From: Suilimivivens sp964458255
GTDB taxonomy: Bacteria > Bacillota > Clostridia > Lachnospirales > Lachnospiraceae
Length of the DNA: 5,020 bases
NCBI GenBank assembly: GCA_964458255.1
Contig: CAYWHY010000090.1
Location: 1-5,020 of the forward strand
Direction of reading: 5' to 3'
Both the position numbers and the translations under genes were made by a program. Shown piece after piece: positions 4,693 to 5,020 of the stretch (the first letter of the stretch is position 1; each line of letters begins with the position of its first letter). The notes beneath the pieces were generated by a model, which saw only the letters and a program-made list of their open reading frames with translations, was not told the DNA's origin and did no database searches.

Positions 4693-5020
4693 TAAATCAC
4701 CTCTGCTGTTCCACCAATAGCCTCAATCTTTTCTTTTGCAGATGCACTGAATGCATTTGCTTTAACTGTAAGCTTTTTGGTAATTTCTCCGTTTCCGAGG
4801 ATCTTAACGCCATCTTTAGGATTTCTGACGATGCCTGTTTCGATTAATGTCTCGATATCTACTACAGCACCATCTTCAAATCTGTCAAGAGCACTTAAAT
4901 TAATTCCTACGATTTCCTTAGAGCTTGGGCAAGTAAAGCCTCTCTTGGGAATTCTTCTATATAAGGGCATCTGACCACCTTCAAAACCGGGTCTGGGTGC
5001 TCCGGAACGAGCTTTCTGAC
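4692..5020 (-). CDS. rplO: 50S ribosomal protein L15 (partial, N-terminus outside window)
   Basis: L15 of the large ribosomal subunit, a late-assembly protein that contacts 23S rRNA. The last 108 residues are visible and the frame runs off the window edge, so the start lies beyond position 5020; the ATG at 4970 is an internal methionine. The visible part opens with the conserved basic rRNA-binding segment QKARSGAPRPGFEGGQMPLY, continues with RRIPKRGF, and ends with a compact C-terminal domain (LTVKANAFSASAKEKIEAIGG), all typical of bacterial L15. The full family length is about 145 residues, so some 35-40 are missing. Its TAA stop overlaps the secY ATG by one base (TAATG), and the secY ribosome binding site lies inside its last codons, which implies translational coupling. 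The rplO-secY order is the standard one at the end of the spc operon. Confidence 0.98.
   Translation of the reverse strand, partial: QKARSGAPRPGFEGGQMPLYRRIPKRGFTCPSSKEIVGINLSALDRFEDGAVVDIETLIETGIVRNPKDGVKILGNGEITKKLTVKANAFSASAKEKIEAIGGTAEVI

Noticed and set aside
1..5020. CRISPR array, mobile element, tRNA or rRNA gene, or phage gene
   Set aside because: No regularly spaced repeats, transposase or integrase motifs, terminal inverted repeats with target duplications, or tRNA folds were seen; the gene order is the ordinary conserved one.

Overview
This window is a stretch of a bacterial ribosomal-protein superoperon. Every gene is on the minus strand, so the operon reads from high to low coordinates: rplO (partial) - secY - adk - map - KOW-domain protein - infA - rpmJ - rpsM - rpsK (partial). 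This is the end of the spc operon followed by the start of the alpha operon. An AT-rich base composition, AGGAGG-type ribosome binding sites, adk-map-KOW-infA lying between secY and rpmJ, a four-cysteine zinc lid in adenylate kinase and a zinc-type L36 all point to a Firmicute. The protein sequences suggest a clostridium, probably Lachnospiraceae; that family-level placement is inference.

Layout on the minus strand: 5020-4692 is L15 lacking its N-terminus, overlapping secY by one base (4692-3379). A 116-base gap follows, holding a perfect 12-bp stem-loop and a second small hairpin, then adk (3262-2621), map (2572-1805), the KOW gene (1800-1546) and infA (1535-1317). Between infA and rpmJ lies a break: a terminator-like hairpin, an 18-bp AT-only palindrome, and a good sigma-A promoter with an extended -10. 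Next come rpmJ (1124-1011, L36) and an unusual 333-base gap (1010-678) with a second promoter candidate and a roughly 235-base leader. The window ends with rpsM (677-309, S13), a 103-base gap and the start of rpsK (205-1, S11).

The genes share a theme of building and using the translation and secretion machinery. L15, L36, S13 and S11 are ribosomal proteins and IF-1 acts at initiation. Methionine aminopeptidase trims new proteins, SecY exports them, and adenylate kinase balances adenine nucleotides. The KOW protein is an uncharacterised probable RNA binder.

No new biological system is evident in the coding sequence; all complete genes belong to well-known families. The parts worth a second look are non-coding: the long rpsM leader, the secY-adk stem-loop, and the terminator/palindrome/promoter cluster that may split the superoperon into separately controlled units.
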